Below the pieces are notes generated by a model that was not told where the DNA came from, searched no databases, and saw only the letters and a list, made by a program, of their open reading frames with translations. A stretch of 18,885 nucleotides of DNA from positions 1 through 18,885 of the forward strand of contig CAZCJL010000125.1 of assembly GCA_964498785.1 (NCBI GenBank). Reading direction: 5' to 3'. This document shows, piece by piece, positions 7,568-15,458 of this stretch (its first letter is position 1; each line of letters begins with the position of its first letter). Both the position numbers and the translations under genes were made by a program. This DNA is from Mariaggregatimicrobium sp964498785. Lineage in GTDB: Bacteria; Zhuqueibacterota; Zhuqueibacteria; Thermofontimicrobiales; Thiofontviventaceae.

Positions 7568-8941
7568 TTAAATGGATTGTTTTGCTATTTTTTTTTCGTT
7601 TATCAAGATTCGTTCATTCTTCGCGATTTCTGATGTTTCTTTTTGATTGATTTTTTTTATTATCGTTATTTCAGGATTAATATTATTTTTTGTAAGGCGG
7701 ATACATTTTTTAATGAAAATATCGACAAGTTCCGGGTCAAACTGAGTCCCGGCATTATTTTTCAATTCTTCTACAGCTTTATTTATTGACATTGCTTTAC
7801 GATACGCGCGGTCAGTCGTCATTGCATCAAAGGCGTCTGCGATCATCAGCACACGCGAGGAACGGGGAATTTGTTCTCCAGAAAACCCATCCGGATAGCC
7901 GGTACCATCCCATCTCTCATGATGATACCGAACAATTTCTCCCACTTCTTTGAGAAATGAAATACCAGAAATCAACCGGTCTCCCTGATATAAATGAATC
8001 GCTTTTTTCTTTTCCATGTCATCATTCAGTTTGTCGCCGTTGTTTAGAATTTTTTCACTAAAATAATTTGCAATTTTTCCGATGTCATGAAGATAAGCGG
8101 CAATTTCCAGGCGTTCAATTTCGTGATAAGGCATACGGATTTTTTTTGCAAGTTGTTTGGAATAATCAGCCACCCGAATGCTATGTCCGGATGTATAGGG
8201 ATCGTGTGCTTCAATGGTGCGAACAAATGCCTGGACAGTTTCCTTATAAGTTTTTTTTAAGTCAATATTCAGGCTGTAAGATCGCCGCATCATTAATAAC
8301 GGTATCATAAAAAGTAATAATCCAACGAGTCCAAGATACTGATAAATGAAGATCATAAGCATACCGAACGGAATCAATGCCAGTTCATAAGGCAACAACC
8401 AGCGAAAGTTTGCAGCCCATGCTTCATAAGCAGAAATGTTTTCTCTTAGCGACAGCGAACAACTCGAAAAAATTGATTCAAGAAATAAATAGACAGATAC
8501 ACTGGCAAGAAAAGGACTAATCAAAGTTAATAATTCTTGCTGACCCACGATACCACCAGTCCAAAGAAATGTCATCCCGGCAAGAGAAACCGACGTCAAT
8601 TGTTGGGCTGTATTTGTGATGATCATCTGGTAATTCAATTTTTTGACCTGAAAGTCATAAATGAAATTGGAAACAACAGCAATGATGGTCGCATAAAAGG
8701 GGCCAAATAATACAAACATCGACCAGATAACAGGAGGAACCACAGAAACTGTGGATTGGCTTGAAAACAAGGGAATGGAGAAAATTTCAACCAGCAAGGT
8801 TAAAATAAAAAAAGCTTCAAGTCCGACAATGAGTTGTGTTGAAGGAGATTTTTGCGGCAACTGCGATTGAAGCATGATGAAAAATGAGGCTGCGGCCAGG
8901 ATCAGCAAAATTACACTATAAGCCGTTAACTTCTTTTTCAA
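7568..8941 (-). CDS. Membrane-bound HD-GYP domain phosphodiesterase
   Basis: Predicted cyclic-di-GMP phosphodiesterase of the inner membrane. In numbering from an upstream TTG at 8962, residues 12-225 form six or seven TM helices with no soluble sensor domain. A short linker leads to a complete HD-GYP domain (about 240-420). Metal and signature residues are His260 (SGHS), His292-Asp293 (LHDIGK), His323, His347-His348 (YHHERWDGTGYP), GYP at 356-358 and DAFDAMTTDR (377-386). I chose the TTG at 8941 because GGAGG lies six bases before it; this gives 457 residues. The C-terminal tail (about 420-464) is Lys/Ile-rich and non-conserved. The gene sits between two molybdenum-cofactor maturation genes on the opposite strand, with no obvious functional link. 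HD-GYP proteins may instead hydrolyse cGAMP; the sequence does not settle this. Confidence 0.93.
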   Translation of the reverse strand: MKKKLTAYSVILLILAAASFFIMLQSQLPQKSPSTQLIVGLEAFFILTLLVEIFSIPLFSSQSTVSVVPPVIWSMFVLFGPFYATIIAVVSNFIYDFQVKKLNYQMIITNTAQQLTSVSLAGMTFLWTGGIVGQQELLTLISPFLASVSVYLFLESIFSSCSLSLRENISAYEAWAANFRWLLPYELALIPFGMLMIFIYQYLGLVGLLLFMIPLLMMRRSYSLNIDLKKTYKETVQAFVRTIEAHDPYTSGHSIRVADYSKQLAKKIRMPYHEIERLEIAAYLHDIGKIANYFSEKILNNGDKLNDDMEKKKAIHLYQGDRLISGISFLKEVGEIVRYHHERWDGTGYPDGFSGEQIPRSSRVLMIADAFDAMTTDRAYRKAMSINKAVEELKNNAGTQFDPELVDIFIKKCIRLTKNNINPEITIIKKINQKETSEIAKNERILINEKKIAKQSI

Positions 8942-9100
8942 TTTTTCCCTCCAGTATGACAAAGTACAATGTATTTGTGGCTACGTTCAATGCAGTATAA
9001 ACTTATTTGTTAAGGATTATTAACATTGAAAGATATTGATTATTTTTTATAATGTCAAGAGTAAATTTTGGCTGGCTTTGTATTTTAGTTGATTTTAATT

Positions 9101-9281
9101 AACCTGATAAATTCATAGCCACAGAGGCTCAGAGTACACAGCTTTCTTATTTTCAAAACGTTGCGCAACCAATAGCAACTCGAATTTTTCGTAACTCAGT
9201 TTGAAAAGTAATATACACACACGTTGTTGTTTCTCTGTGACCTCTGTGCTTCTGTGGCACGTTTTGTGAATAAAGCAGGTT
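9101..9281. repeat. Inverted-repeat element, family C, copy 1
   Basis: Nested inverted repeats: gccacagaggctcagag (9118-9134) pairs with ctctgtgcttctgtggc (9242-9258), and the outer ends aacctg (9101-9106) and caggtt (9276-9281) also pair. The right half (9184-9279) recurs almost base for base, in reverse orientation, at 18790-18885. No coding capacity; a non-autonomous element or hairpin-forming intergenic repeat. Confidence 0.8.
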
Positions 9282-9445
9282 GATTTATCCCGAAAGTTTT
9301 ATTAAATGATTTCTTGATTTTTTGAAATATTTTCACTATATTTTTGATTCAATTGCTTATAATCTCTGTACCGTAAGAACGCATTTTTCTCTGACATTTT
9401 AAAAGCGGTCGTTGATATTTAAATATGTGTTGGCAGGAGATTTCG

Positions 9446-9505
9446 GTGCAACGAATCGCCAAAATGTATGAACGATATTTCCGAAATCTGAAAAACTGCA
9501 ATTAA
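9446..9505 (+). CDS. Possible 19-residue leader ORF upstream of xdhC
   Basis: A GTG start six bases after AGGAGA opens a 19-codon frame reading roughly MQRIAKMYERYFRNLKNCN and ending in TAA, 17 bases before the xdhC ATG. It could be a short leader peptide or a chance frame. Part of it (9477-9489) resembles one arm of the palindrome found at 3347-3381, which argues for chance. I recognise no function. Confidence 0.22.
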   Translation: MQRIAKMYERYFRNLKNCN

Positions 9506-9522
9506 ACGAAACGGAGTTAGCG

Positions 9523-10317
9523 ATGGCGCTTCTTTTTAAACGTATTTCCGAGCTTCAACAACAAAATCAACCAATTTGTATTGTTACTGTGGTTGCTACC
9601 ACAGGGACGACCCCGAGGAAAGCCGGCGCTCGCGGAATCGTATTTCCCAATGGAAAGATTGAGGGAACGGTTGGCGGAGGTTCTATTGAATTAGAAGCAA
9701 CCGAGACGGCAGTTGAAGTTCTGAAAACCGGCAAGCCGTTATTACAGGAATATCTGTTAGAAGATGTGAAAGAAGGGATGACGTGCGGCGGCAGCATGAG
9801 TCTTTTTTATGAGCCAATTCTTCCTCAACGTCGATTAACGATTTTTGGCGGTGGCCATGTTGGTCGGGCTATCGCTCATGTGGCTGTTATAGCGGGGTGG
9901 CAGGTAAGTGTGGTTGATCATCGAAAGGGTGTGCTCGATCCGACTTATTTCCCTGCTGATATCGATCTGTTGGCAATGGATTATTTGGTTTTTGTTCAGG
10001 GTAAAAATTTTGATACGAATGACTGGCTGGTGATTGTAACTCCAAAGCATGAATTTGATGAAGCTGTGCTCCAGCTTCTCATCTCTAAAGACTATGCGTA
10101 TCTCGGCTTGATGGGATCGAACAGGAAAGTTGGTGAAATTATGACCAATCTGAAAAACAAAGGATTGAACGAAGAGTTGCTGGCAAAAGTCCATGCTCCT
10201 ATTGGTCTTAATTTCGGAAAGGAAACTCCGGGTGAAATTGCGGTCGCGATAGTGGGGGAGATGCTTGCCTGTTTGTATGGAATAGAAACAGTGGCGTCAT
10301 GTAAAATTCCAATCTGA
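9523..10317 (+). CDS. xdhC: XdhC/CoxI-family molybdenum cofactor maturation protein
   Basis: Cytoplasmic chaperone that binds molybdenum cofactor, assists its sulfuration and delivers it to xanthine-dehydrogenase-type hydroxylases. The 264-residue protein carries both family domains. The N-terminal XdhC_CoxI domain has GTVGGGSIE (48-56) and MTCGG (86-90). The C-terminal Rossmann-like XdhC_C domain has GGGHVG (109-114), GSNRK (198-202), HAPIG (224-228) and ETPGEIAV (234-241). The ATG follows GGAG at a normal distance. No molybdenum enzyme, sulfurase or other cofactor gene is in the window apart from the MocA-like gene 2 kb upstream on the same strand. The client enzyme is therefore unknown and probably lies elsewhere. 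Confidence 0.93.
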   Translation: MALLFKRISELQQQNQPICIVTVVATTGTTPRKAGARGIVFPNGKIEGTVGGGSIELEATETAVEVLKTGKPLLQEYLLEDVKEGMTCGGSMSLFYEPILPQRRLTIFGGGHVGRAIAHVAVIAGWQVSVVDHRKGVLDPTYFPADIDLLAMDYLVFVQGKNFDTNDWLVIVTPKHEFDEAVLQLLISKDYAYLGLMGSNRKVGEIMTNLKNKGLNEELLAKVHAPIGLNFGKETPGEIAVAIVGEMLACLYGIETVASCKIPI

Positions 10318-10344
10318 AATATTTTTATAGAGTTCCGATCGAAT

Positions 10345-10398
10345 CGCTAATTTTTTTTTTAAAAAAAATGTCAATAATTTCTATTATTTGAATTAGCG
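10345..10398. other. AT-rich inverted repeat after xdhC
   Basis: cgctaatt at 10345-10352 pairs with aattagcg at 10391-10398 around an A/T-only core containing a T10 run followed by A8. It lies just after the xdhC stop and could form a terminator-like structure, but there is no GC-rich stem, so I treat it as uncertain. Confidence 0.3.
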
Positions 10399-10404
10399 TT
10401 TCCT

Positions 10405-10421
10405 GTACGCTGAAGGCGTAC
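10405..10421. repeat. Small hairpin upstream of the M42 peptidase gene
   Basis: gtacgc (10405-10410) and gcgtac (10416-10421) form a perfect 6-bp stem with a five-base loop, 31 bases before the start codon of the peptidase gene. It may be a transcript-end hairpin for xdhC or a leader structure; there is no U-tract directly after it. Confidence 0.4.
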
Positions 10422-10452
10422 TCAATAACTAAATTAATAAAGGAACATAACC

Positions 10453-11583
10453 ATGGAAAAATCATCCCTTTTATTTTTAGAAGAGTTGTGCAACAGTTTT
10501 GGTCCATCTGGATTTGAACGAGAACCAATTCGATTGATGAAAAAGTATGTTGAAAAATTTAGTGATGATATTCGCCAGGACAAGCTGGGATCGTTGTTAT
10601 TTTATAAACATGGAGAAACGGAAAGACCGGTCATTTTTCTTCCTGGTCATGTGGATGAAGTTGGATTTGTCGTTTCCGGAGTAAATGGAAAAGGGTTTCT
10701 CACATTTAATCCTGTCGGAGGCTGGTTTGATCAGGTGTTGTTGGGACAGCGGGTAATTATTCGCACAAATAAGGGAGATGTGCAGGGCATAATTGCCGCC
10801 AGGCCACCCCATCTATTGTTACCGGAGGAGCGAAATAAAGTCGTGCAAAAATCGTCGATGTTTATTGATATCGGTTGTTCAAATAAAAAAGAAGCCGAAG
10901 AAATGGGAATTCGGATCGGTGATCCTGTTGTTCCGTATTCACATTTTTCAACAATTAAAAAGAAGGTGTTCGGAAATAATAATAAGGACAATACGGCCAA
11001 AGGGGTGACCGAATTAGCAATCGGAAAAGCGTTCGATGACCGGATTGGTGCGTTCATTGCCGCGGAGGTTGTTCGTCGGTTAACAGAAGAAAACATTCCA
11101 CACCCCAATACCGTGATCGGAGCAGCGACAACACAGGAAGAAGTCGGGTTGCGTGGCGCGCGCACAGCAAGCTGGGTAGCAGACCCTGACGTCAGTTTTG
11201 TTCTTGAAGTGGATATTGCCGGAGATGTGCCGGGAATTGAGGAGCATCAGGCGCCGGCTGTTATGGGAAAAGGGCCGGGAATTTTAACATTTGATTCGTC
11301 GCTGATCCCAAATCCAGCTTTGAAGGAATATGTTATTGAGACTGCCAAAAAAAGCGATATCCCTTATCAATTATCACATGTAGCACGTGGCGGAACTGAT
11401 GCCGGAGTTATCCACATTCAGCGTGCCGGCTGTCCAAGTCTTGTGTTGGGAATTCCGACACGCCATATTCATTCTCATGTTGGTATTTTAAGTTTGGATG
11501 ATGTTGAAAACTGTATTAAATTGGTGATAGGACTCATAAAAGGTCTGGATCAGAAAACTGGGGAAAGTTTTACGAAGCTATAA
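10453..11583 (+). CDS. M42-family metallopeptidase (FrvX-like aminopeptidase)
   Basis: A cytoplasmic dinuclear metal aminopeptidase of the tetrahedral TET/deblocking aminopeptidase group, trimming short peptides. The 376-residue protein has all expected ligands: His66 in GHVDEVG (65-71), bridging Asp196 in AFDDRIG (193-199), the Glu229-Glu230 base and ligand pair in TTQEEVGLRGA (226-236), Asp254 in EVDIAGD (252-258) and His340 in RHIHS (337-341). A small insert rich in Asn and Lys (about 173-184) precedes the AFDDR motif. The family includes enzymes annotated as endoglucanases, but the peptidase assignment is the established one. AAGGA precedes the ATG. It may be the first gene of a run continuing into the STAS and SpoIIE genes, though the 89-bp gap leaves room for a separate promoter. 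Confidence 0.93.
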   Translation: MEKSSLLFLEELCNSFGPSGFEREPIRLMKKYVEKFSDDIRQDKLGSLLFYKHGETERPVIFLPGHVDEVGFVVSGVNGKGFLTFNPVGGWFDQVLLGQRVIIRTNKGDVQGIIAARPPHLLLPEERNKVVQKSSMFIDIGCSNKKEAEEMGIRIGDPVVPYSHFSTIKKKVFGNNNKDNTAKGVTELAIGKAFDDRIGAFIAAEVVRRLTEENIPHPNTVIGAATTQEEVGLRGARTASWVADPDVSFVLEVDIAGDVPGIEEHQAPAVMGKGPGILTFDSSLIPNPALKEYVIETAKKSDIPYQLSHVARGGTDAGVIHIQRAGCPSLVLGIPTRHIHSHVGILSLDDVENCIKLVIGLIKGLDQKTGESFTKL

Positions 11584-11672
11584 ACTGAAACAATTTATAC
11601 CCTGATTCGTTTATACTTCCTGATCTGTTAACATGAAATTTCAAAAACTTTATAATAAAGGGACAGCGAGAA

Positions 11673-12008
11673 ATGGAAATAGAAAGTAATGTAAAGAATT
11701 CAGTGGCAATCATCGCCCTTTCAAGTAAAATTTTGGGTAATCCTGCGGATTCAAAACTGTTTGAAAACCGGGTGACAAATTTAATGGACCAGGGCATTAA
11801 AAAAGTCATTCTTGATCTGTCTCAGGTGAAGCGAATTAATAGTACCGGATTAGCTATTTTAATAACCGGATTTAACTTGTTAACGAACTCTGGCGGAACA
11901 TTTATGCTTGCTAAACTAAATGATTTCATTAAAGGAGCGCTAACAATCACAAAATTAGATAATGTTTTAACGTGTTACGAAACTGTTGAAGAAGCCGAAA
12001 ACACATAA
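11673..12008 (+). CDS. STAS-domain anti-sigma factor antagonist (SpoIIAA/RsbV-like)
   Basis: A single-domain 111-residue STAS protein. In partner switching, such a protein in its dephosphorylated state binds an anti-sigma kinase and frees the sigma factor or other target. The hallmark KRINSTGLAIL (53-63) contains Ser57 at the expected phosphorylation site, after the beta strand VILDLS (45-50). An AAAGGGA box lies about eight bases before the ATG. The gene for a SpoIIE-type phosphatase, which would dephosphorylate Ser57, begins 93 bp downstream on the same strand, so the two are very likely partners. No RsbW/SpoIIAB-like kinase or sigma factor is present in this window. Confidence 0.92.
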   Translation: MEIESNVKNSVAIIALSSKILGNPADSKLFENRVTNLMDQGIKKVILDLSQVKRINSTGLAILITGFNLLTNSGGTFMLAKLNDFIKGALTITKLDNVLTCYETVEEAENT

Positions 12009-12101
12009 AAACATATTCGTTAAAGCCCCCATTTTTTCGAAAATCATTGTTGTTATGAGGGCTCATATTTTACTAAAGAGCAGTGTAAAATTGTTGAAGC
12101 T

Positions 12102-13286
12102 ATGTTAAATCCAAAAGATTTCTATCGAAAATTAGATGCACTCCTTTCTGAAATTTCCAAAGTTGAGGGCGCCGATATTTTATCTACGGTGCTGGAAGAA
12201 TTAGTAAACTTCCTGGGAAAAGATCTCAATATCGTGGATGGTCGATTGTATGAAGAAAACGTCACGAAATTTGATCTGGTCAATTGTACCGGCAATAGAA
12301 ACTATCCTGACTTGATTCCTAAAACAGACCAGGCCTTAAACCGCATTCTTTCTCATGGTTGTTATATTTTTAATGAATCACATGACGTCTCAGGCACATG
12401 TCTTGAACATAATTATCAAACAGTGCCAGCATGTTTTGTTGTTGCAAAAGAAGAAAAACAGTGGATATTTATTTTTGAGCTTGGCCCTGGATGGGAACGC
12501 GAAGAAATTGATTTGAGTTTGAATACCGTGCGCATGATTCTTAATTCACGAATTTCTACGGATCATTTTCAAAACTACATTCATCAGGCAGAATTGATTC
12601 AGCGAAGCCTACTTCCCGAAAAAATACCAGAAGTGGAAACGTATGATATCGCCGCGAAATCAATCTCCACTGAAATTGTAGGCGGTGATTTGTATGATTT
12701 TATTTTGTATGATCCCAACCATGTCGGAGTGGCAATTGGCGACGCGAGCGGACATGGCTTACCAGCAGCGCTATTGGTGCGAGATATTGTTACCGGCATG
12801 CGCATGGGCATGGAAAAACATCTGAAAATGACGTATGCCCTGGAAAAGCTCAATCGTGTGATTTATCAAAGCAGATTATCAACCTCTTTTATCTCTCTAT
12901 TCTACGCCGAAATTGAAACCAATGGCAACATTATTTATGTAAATGCAGGCCATCCAACACCGCTGCTTATTAAAGAGTACGGTATTGAGGAATTTACCAT
13001 CGGCGGAGTTGTCCTTGGACCAATGCCAGAAGTTAAATTAAAGCGCGGATTCAATTTCATGGAAAAAGGAGACGTACTGCTTCTTTATACAGATGGTTTG
13101 CTGGAACGCCAAAATCGAGTGGGAGACCCTTTCGAAATCCAACGTCTTAAACAATTAGCTTTTGAGAAAAAAAACCTGACTGCCGCGCAGATTCAAGAAC
13201 AAATTATCCATGAAGTTTTTAAATTTGGCAATCGAAGCAAATGGATTGATGATGTAACGATCGTCGTTATTAAAAAGACCGATTGA
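12102..13286 (+). CDS. SpoIIE/RsbU-type PP2C serine phosphatase with N-terminal sensor-like region
   Basis: A 394-residue protein. Residues 1-155 form a divergent globular region, possibly a degenerate GAF-like sensor, followed by the helix AELIQRSLLPEKIP (163-176) typical of the linker before SpoIIE domains. The PP2C-type phosphatase covers about 177-392. Manganese-ligand motifs are VGGDLYD (193-199), GDASGHG (213-219), YTDGLLE (329-335) and WIDDVT (381-386), all intact, so activity is expected. No TM segments are visible, so the signal is cytoplasmic or arrives through the N-terminal region. The role inferred from context is dephosphorylation of Ser57 of the neighbouring STAS protein. The start ATG has a weak ribosome-binding site. 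Its TGA ends directly beside the stop of the convergent GatD-like gene. Confidence 0.92.
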   Translation: MLNPKDFYRKLDALLSEISKVEGADILSTVLEELVNFLGKDLNIVDGRLYEENVTKFDLVNCTGNRNYPDLIPKTDQALNRILSHGCYIFNESHDVSGTCLEHNYQTVPACFVVAKEEKQWIFIFELGPGWEREEIDLSLNTVRMILNSRISTDHFQNYIHQAELIQRSLLPEKIPEVETYDIAAKSISTEIVGGDLYDFILYDPNHVGVAIGDASGHGLPAALLVRDIVTGMRMGMEKHLKMTYALEKLNRVIYQSRLSTSFISLFYAEIETNGNIIYVNAGHPTPLLIKEYGIEEFTIGGVVLGPMPEVKLKRGFNFMEKGDVLLLYTDGLLERQNRVGDPFEIQRLKQLAFEKKNLTAAQIQEQIIHEVFKFGNRSKWIDDVTIVVIKKTD

Positions 13287-14669
13287 TTATTTCCAATAAC
13301 GGCTAATAAAATCCTCAACTTCCGGAATTCCTCCCTGAAAAATTAGATACCCGTTATGCGGCTCTCGTTCGGTAATTTCGCCGGCAACCGGTGTTAGCAT
13401 AATTTCCTTGACCCGTTCTAAATCCGTTGTCTGTCCCAATGCCCAGCCTAATTTAACATAAGCCACTTCCGGCAGCATATTAGCCGCGGGAACAACCCCT
13501 AATTCCATAATCTCTCGACCTGTTTCATATACGTACATCTGAACGTATCCCCACAATGTCTGAACCGTCATGAACATGGCGACTCCTTTTTTGTGCGCTT
13601 TTTTGATCGCCGGATATAGCGGCTTATTTACATGACCCAAACCTGTGCCAGCAATAACGATTCCCTTGTAGCCATTATCAATCAACGCTTCGATGATATC
13701 GGGTTGCATATTCGGATAATAGTAAACAATGGATACTTTTTCTTCATAAGATGTATTGATGAGCACGTTCTTATCCCGTCGCCTCTTGCGGTAGTCATTG
13801 CGCAACGGAATAATTTTATCTCGATTGACCATTGCCAACGGGATATCACCAATCGTCCGAAATGTTGACCGATAACTGGAATGCATTTTTCGTACACGCG
13901 TTCCCCGATGAAGTAAATCATATTGATCACTTGTGGGGCCAAACATGCACACCATTACTTCGGCAATATCAGATTCAGCCGCAGATTTTGTCGCATTTAT
14001 CAAATTCATGGCCGCATCCGAAGACGGGCGGTCACTGGAACGTTGCGAACCCACCATCACGATAGGTACCGGCGAATTTTGGATCATAAACGAAAGAACG
14101 GCTGAAGTATGATGCATGGTGTCTGTCCCGTGCCCAATAACCACGCCATCCACGCCCTTTTCGATTTCTTCGCCGATTTTCTGAGCCGTCCCGATCCATT
14201 GTTCCGGCCCCATGTTTTCACTAAATACACCGTATAATTTTTCGGTCTCAAGATTACATATATCCGCTAATTCCGGGACTGAGCCATAAAGTTCTCCGGG
14301 CGAAAAAGCCGGAATCACTGCTCCGGTGCGGTAATCTAAGCGGCTTGCAATGGTACCGCCGGTTCCGAATAACGTTACACAGGGTTTACGCGGATTATAA
14401 GGAAATTCCTTTTCCGGAATTTGATAGCGCGCTTCCTTAAATCCGAGCTCTTTCATACTTAAAATTGTGTCCACATGAATCCCGACGTTGTAACCATTTC
14501 GCAGTTTTAATACCAGATGATACTCATCAGCGGTTTCAGAGCGTGGCAATACAATCCCTTTGAATTTACCGCGTGTCGTATCGATGTCAGCGTCACTCCA
14601 TACCTTGATCCCGAATTCTTTAAGCCTGGATACTGCTGGTTCCCGGTAGCCCTTGTATGTTTCATTCAT
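13287..14669 (-). CDS. gatD: GatD-like amidohydrolase (archaeal Glu-tRNA(Gln) amidotransferase subunit D type)
   Basis: A 460-residue protein with the two-part layout of archaeal GatD: a beta-rich N-terminal domain (about 1-90) and an asparaginase-fold amidase domain (about 95-440). In archaea GatD releases ammonia from Gln or Asn and passes it to GatE, which amidates Glu-tRNA(Gln). The catalytic set is present: Thr106 in TGGTIAS (103-109), Thr182-Asp183 in GHGTDTM (179-185) and Lys261 in VRKMHSSYR (259-267). The N-terminal domain is absent from simple L-asparaginases, and for that reason I prefer GatD-like over ansA. No gatE lies in the window, and the bacterial neighbours suggest the host uses GatCAB or GlnRS. 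A stand-alone asparaginase or glutaminase role, or a GatE partner elsewhere, are both possible. The ribosome-binding site is weak. Confidence 0.88.
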   Translation of the reverse strand: MNETYKGYREPAVSRLKEFGIKVWSDADIDTTRGKFKGIVLPRSETADEYHLVLKLRNGYNVGIHVDTILSMKELGFKEARYQIPEKEFPYNPRKPCVTLFGTGGTIASRLDYRTGAVIPAFSPGELYGSVPELADICNLETEKLYGVFSENMGPEQWIGTAQKIGEEIEKGVDGVVIGHGTDTMHHTSAVLSFMIQNSPVPIVMVGSQRSSDRPSSDAAMNLINATKSAAESDIAEVMVCMFGPTSDQYDLLHRGTRVRKMHSSYRSTFRTIGDIPLAMVNRDKIIPLRNDYRKRRRDKNVLINTSYEEKVSIVYYYPNMQPDIIEALIDNGYKGIVIAGTGLGHVNKPLYPAIKKAHKKGVAMFMTVQTLWGYVQMYVYETGREIMELGVVPAANMLPEVAYVKLGWALGQTTDLERVKEIMLTPVAGEITEREPHNGYLIFQGGIPEVEDFISRYWK

Positions 14670-15225
14670 TGAATAATCCCGTGTTAAGTATTATGGATGA
14701 ACACGGAGATATTATCACTCTGGCAGGTATTCCATTTTGAGTTATCACTAAAGGATGGCAAGTATTCTGAATATATTTGAGCCACTTATTTTGAATTCGC
14801 CGGTTGAGATAATATCATTTGACACATTTAGAGCATTCAGTTTTTTGTTCCGTGTTTAAACTTAAATTTAAATTTACTATTCAGCATAGAGCTGTCATTC
14901 CTGCATCCGCAGGAATGACGCCAAAAAATGACTTTTGATACAGCCCCGACATCTGAATAGTTACAATTTAAGTTTAAATATAATGATCTTTTTTGTGTTT
15001 TTCAAGTGCTTTTTAACCGCAAGCCATAAACCGAAAGTTGGCGCAATGGAACGCTGGCTTTAATTCAAAAAATAAAGTGCAATATTAAGCCTCAATGATT
15101 GATGCATCGCACTAGGCTCAGGATAAATTGCACGACAAAAAGTTCGTTCTGTTAAGCATTTGTCTTTATGGTGGTTGTTGTATAAGATTCTCTGTCTTTA
15201 TAAGGTGTAATCAAGATAGCTTTTT
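14670..15225. other. Intergenic region between the GatD-like gene and a gene remnant
   Basis: Over 500 bp without a supported gene. It contains a family A element at 14855-14978. The stretch 14979-15225 has no ORF with a ribosome-binding site and no recognisable RNA gene; all frames are interrupted. The promoter of the minus-strand GatD-like gene must lie within about 14670-14850, but I see no clear boxes. Confidence 0.5.
14855..14978. repeat. Inverted-repeat element, family A, copy 1 (MITE-like)
   Basis: Outer arms tttaaacttaaatt (14855-14868) and aatttaagtttaaa (14965-14978) are perfect complements. Next come actattcag (14876-14884) and ctgaatagt (14953-14961), then a central hairpin tcattcctgc / gcaggaatga. 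The whole element is nearly self-complementary. A 31-bp block (14874-14904) is identical to 16488-16518, and the right end (about 14935-14966) is close to 16602-16633. Confidence 0.85.
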
Positions 15226-15447
15226 ATGAACATTTACACATTACAGGCTGAATGGAAACCACGCTCTAAGAAATGGAGTTTGTTGTATGTCAATAATCAT
15301 TTATTCGATGAAGAGCGGGAAGGCTTTCGTTTACAGCTCAATCGTCCGGGTGAACACTGAGCCGGAATTGATTTGCCAGCCCGGGAGATTGAGCGAAAAC
15401 AAAATCAACGCAGACTTGACCAGTCCATTACAGAGATTGAAGAATGA
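15226..15447 (+). pseudogene. Interrupted ORF remnant, unrecognised
   Basis: An ATG at 15226 opens a frame of 44 codons that stops at TGA 15358-15360; the same frame then continues, with protein-like composition, for 28 codons to TGA 15445-15447. The first part contains KKWSLLYVNN and RLQLNRPGEH; the second contains LPAREIERK and LDQSITEIEE, a charged helical ending. The pattern of a WSLLY strand, a PGE turn and a charged terminal helix faintly recalls the C-terminal end of sulfatase-type proteins, but this is a weak resemblance and not an assignment. No ribosome-binding site is evident. It is best read as the tail of a gene whose 5' part has been lost. Confidence 0.35.
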
Positions 15448-15458
15448 ACGGTAAAATT

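Larger units (their letters stand above)
8942..9522. other. Intergenic region between the HD-GYP and xdhC genes
   Basis: A 580-bp spacer between divergent genes. It holds the family C repeat at 9101-9281 and a possible 19-codon ORF at 9446-9505. TATAAT at 9358-9363 resembles a -10 box, but no matching -35 element lies 16-18 bp upstream, so I do not call a promoter. Nothing else is recognisable. Confidence 0.5.

Noticed and set aside
9101..9281. CRISPR-like repeat structure
   Set aside because: The CACAGAG units form an inverted pair and are not regularly spaced direct repeats; no cas genes are present.
9322..9363. Sigma-70-like promoter before xdhC
   Set aside because: TTGAAA at 9322 and TATAAT at 9358 are 30 bp apart, well outside normal spacing.
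10731..11165. A 144-codon minus-strand frame
   Set aside because: It is antisense to the M42 peptidase gene, whose motifs are complete; composition is low-complexity and no start signal is present.
12024..12063. Terminator between the STAS and SpoIIE genes
   Set aside because: The only complementary pieces are agccc and gggct separated by a 30-base loop, too weak to claim.
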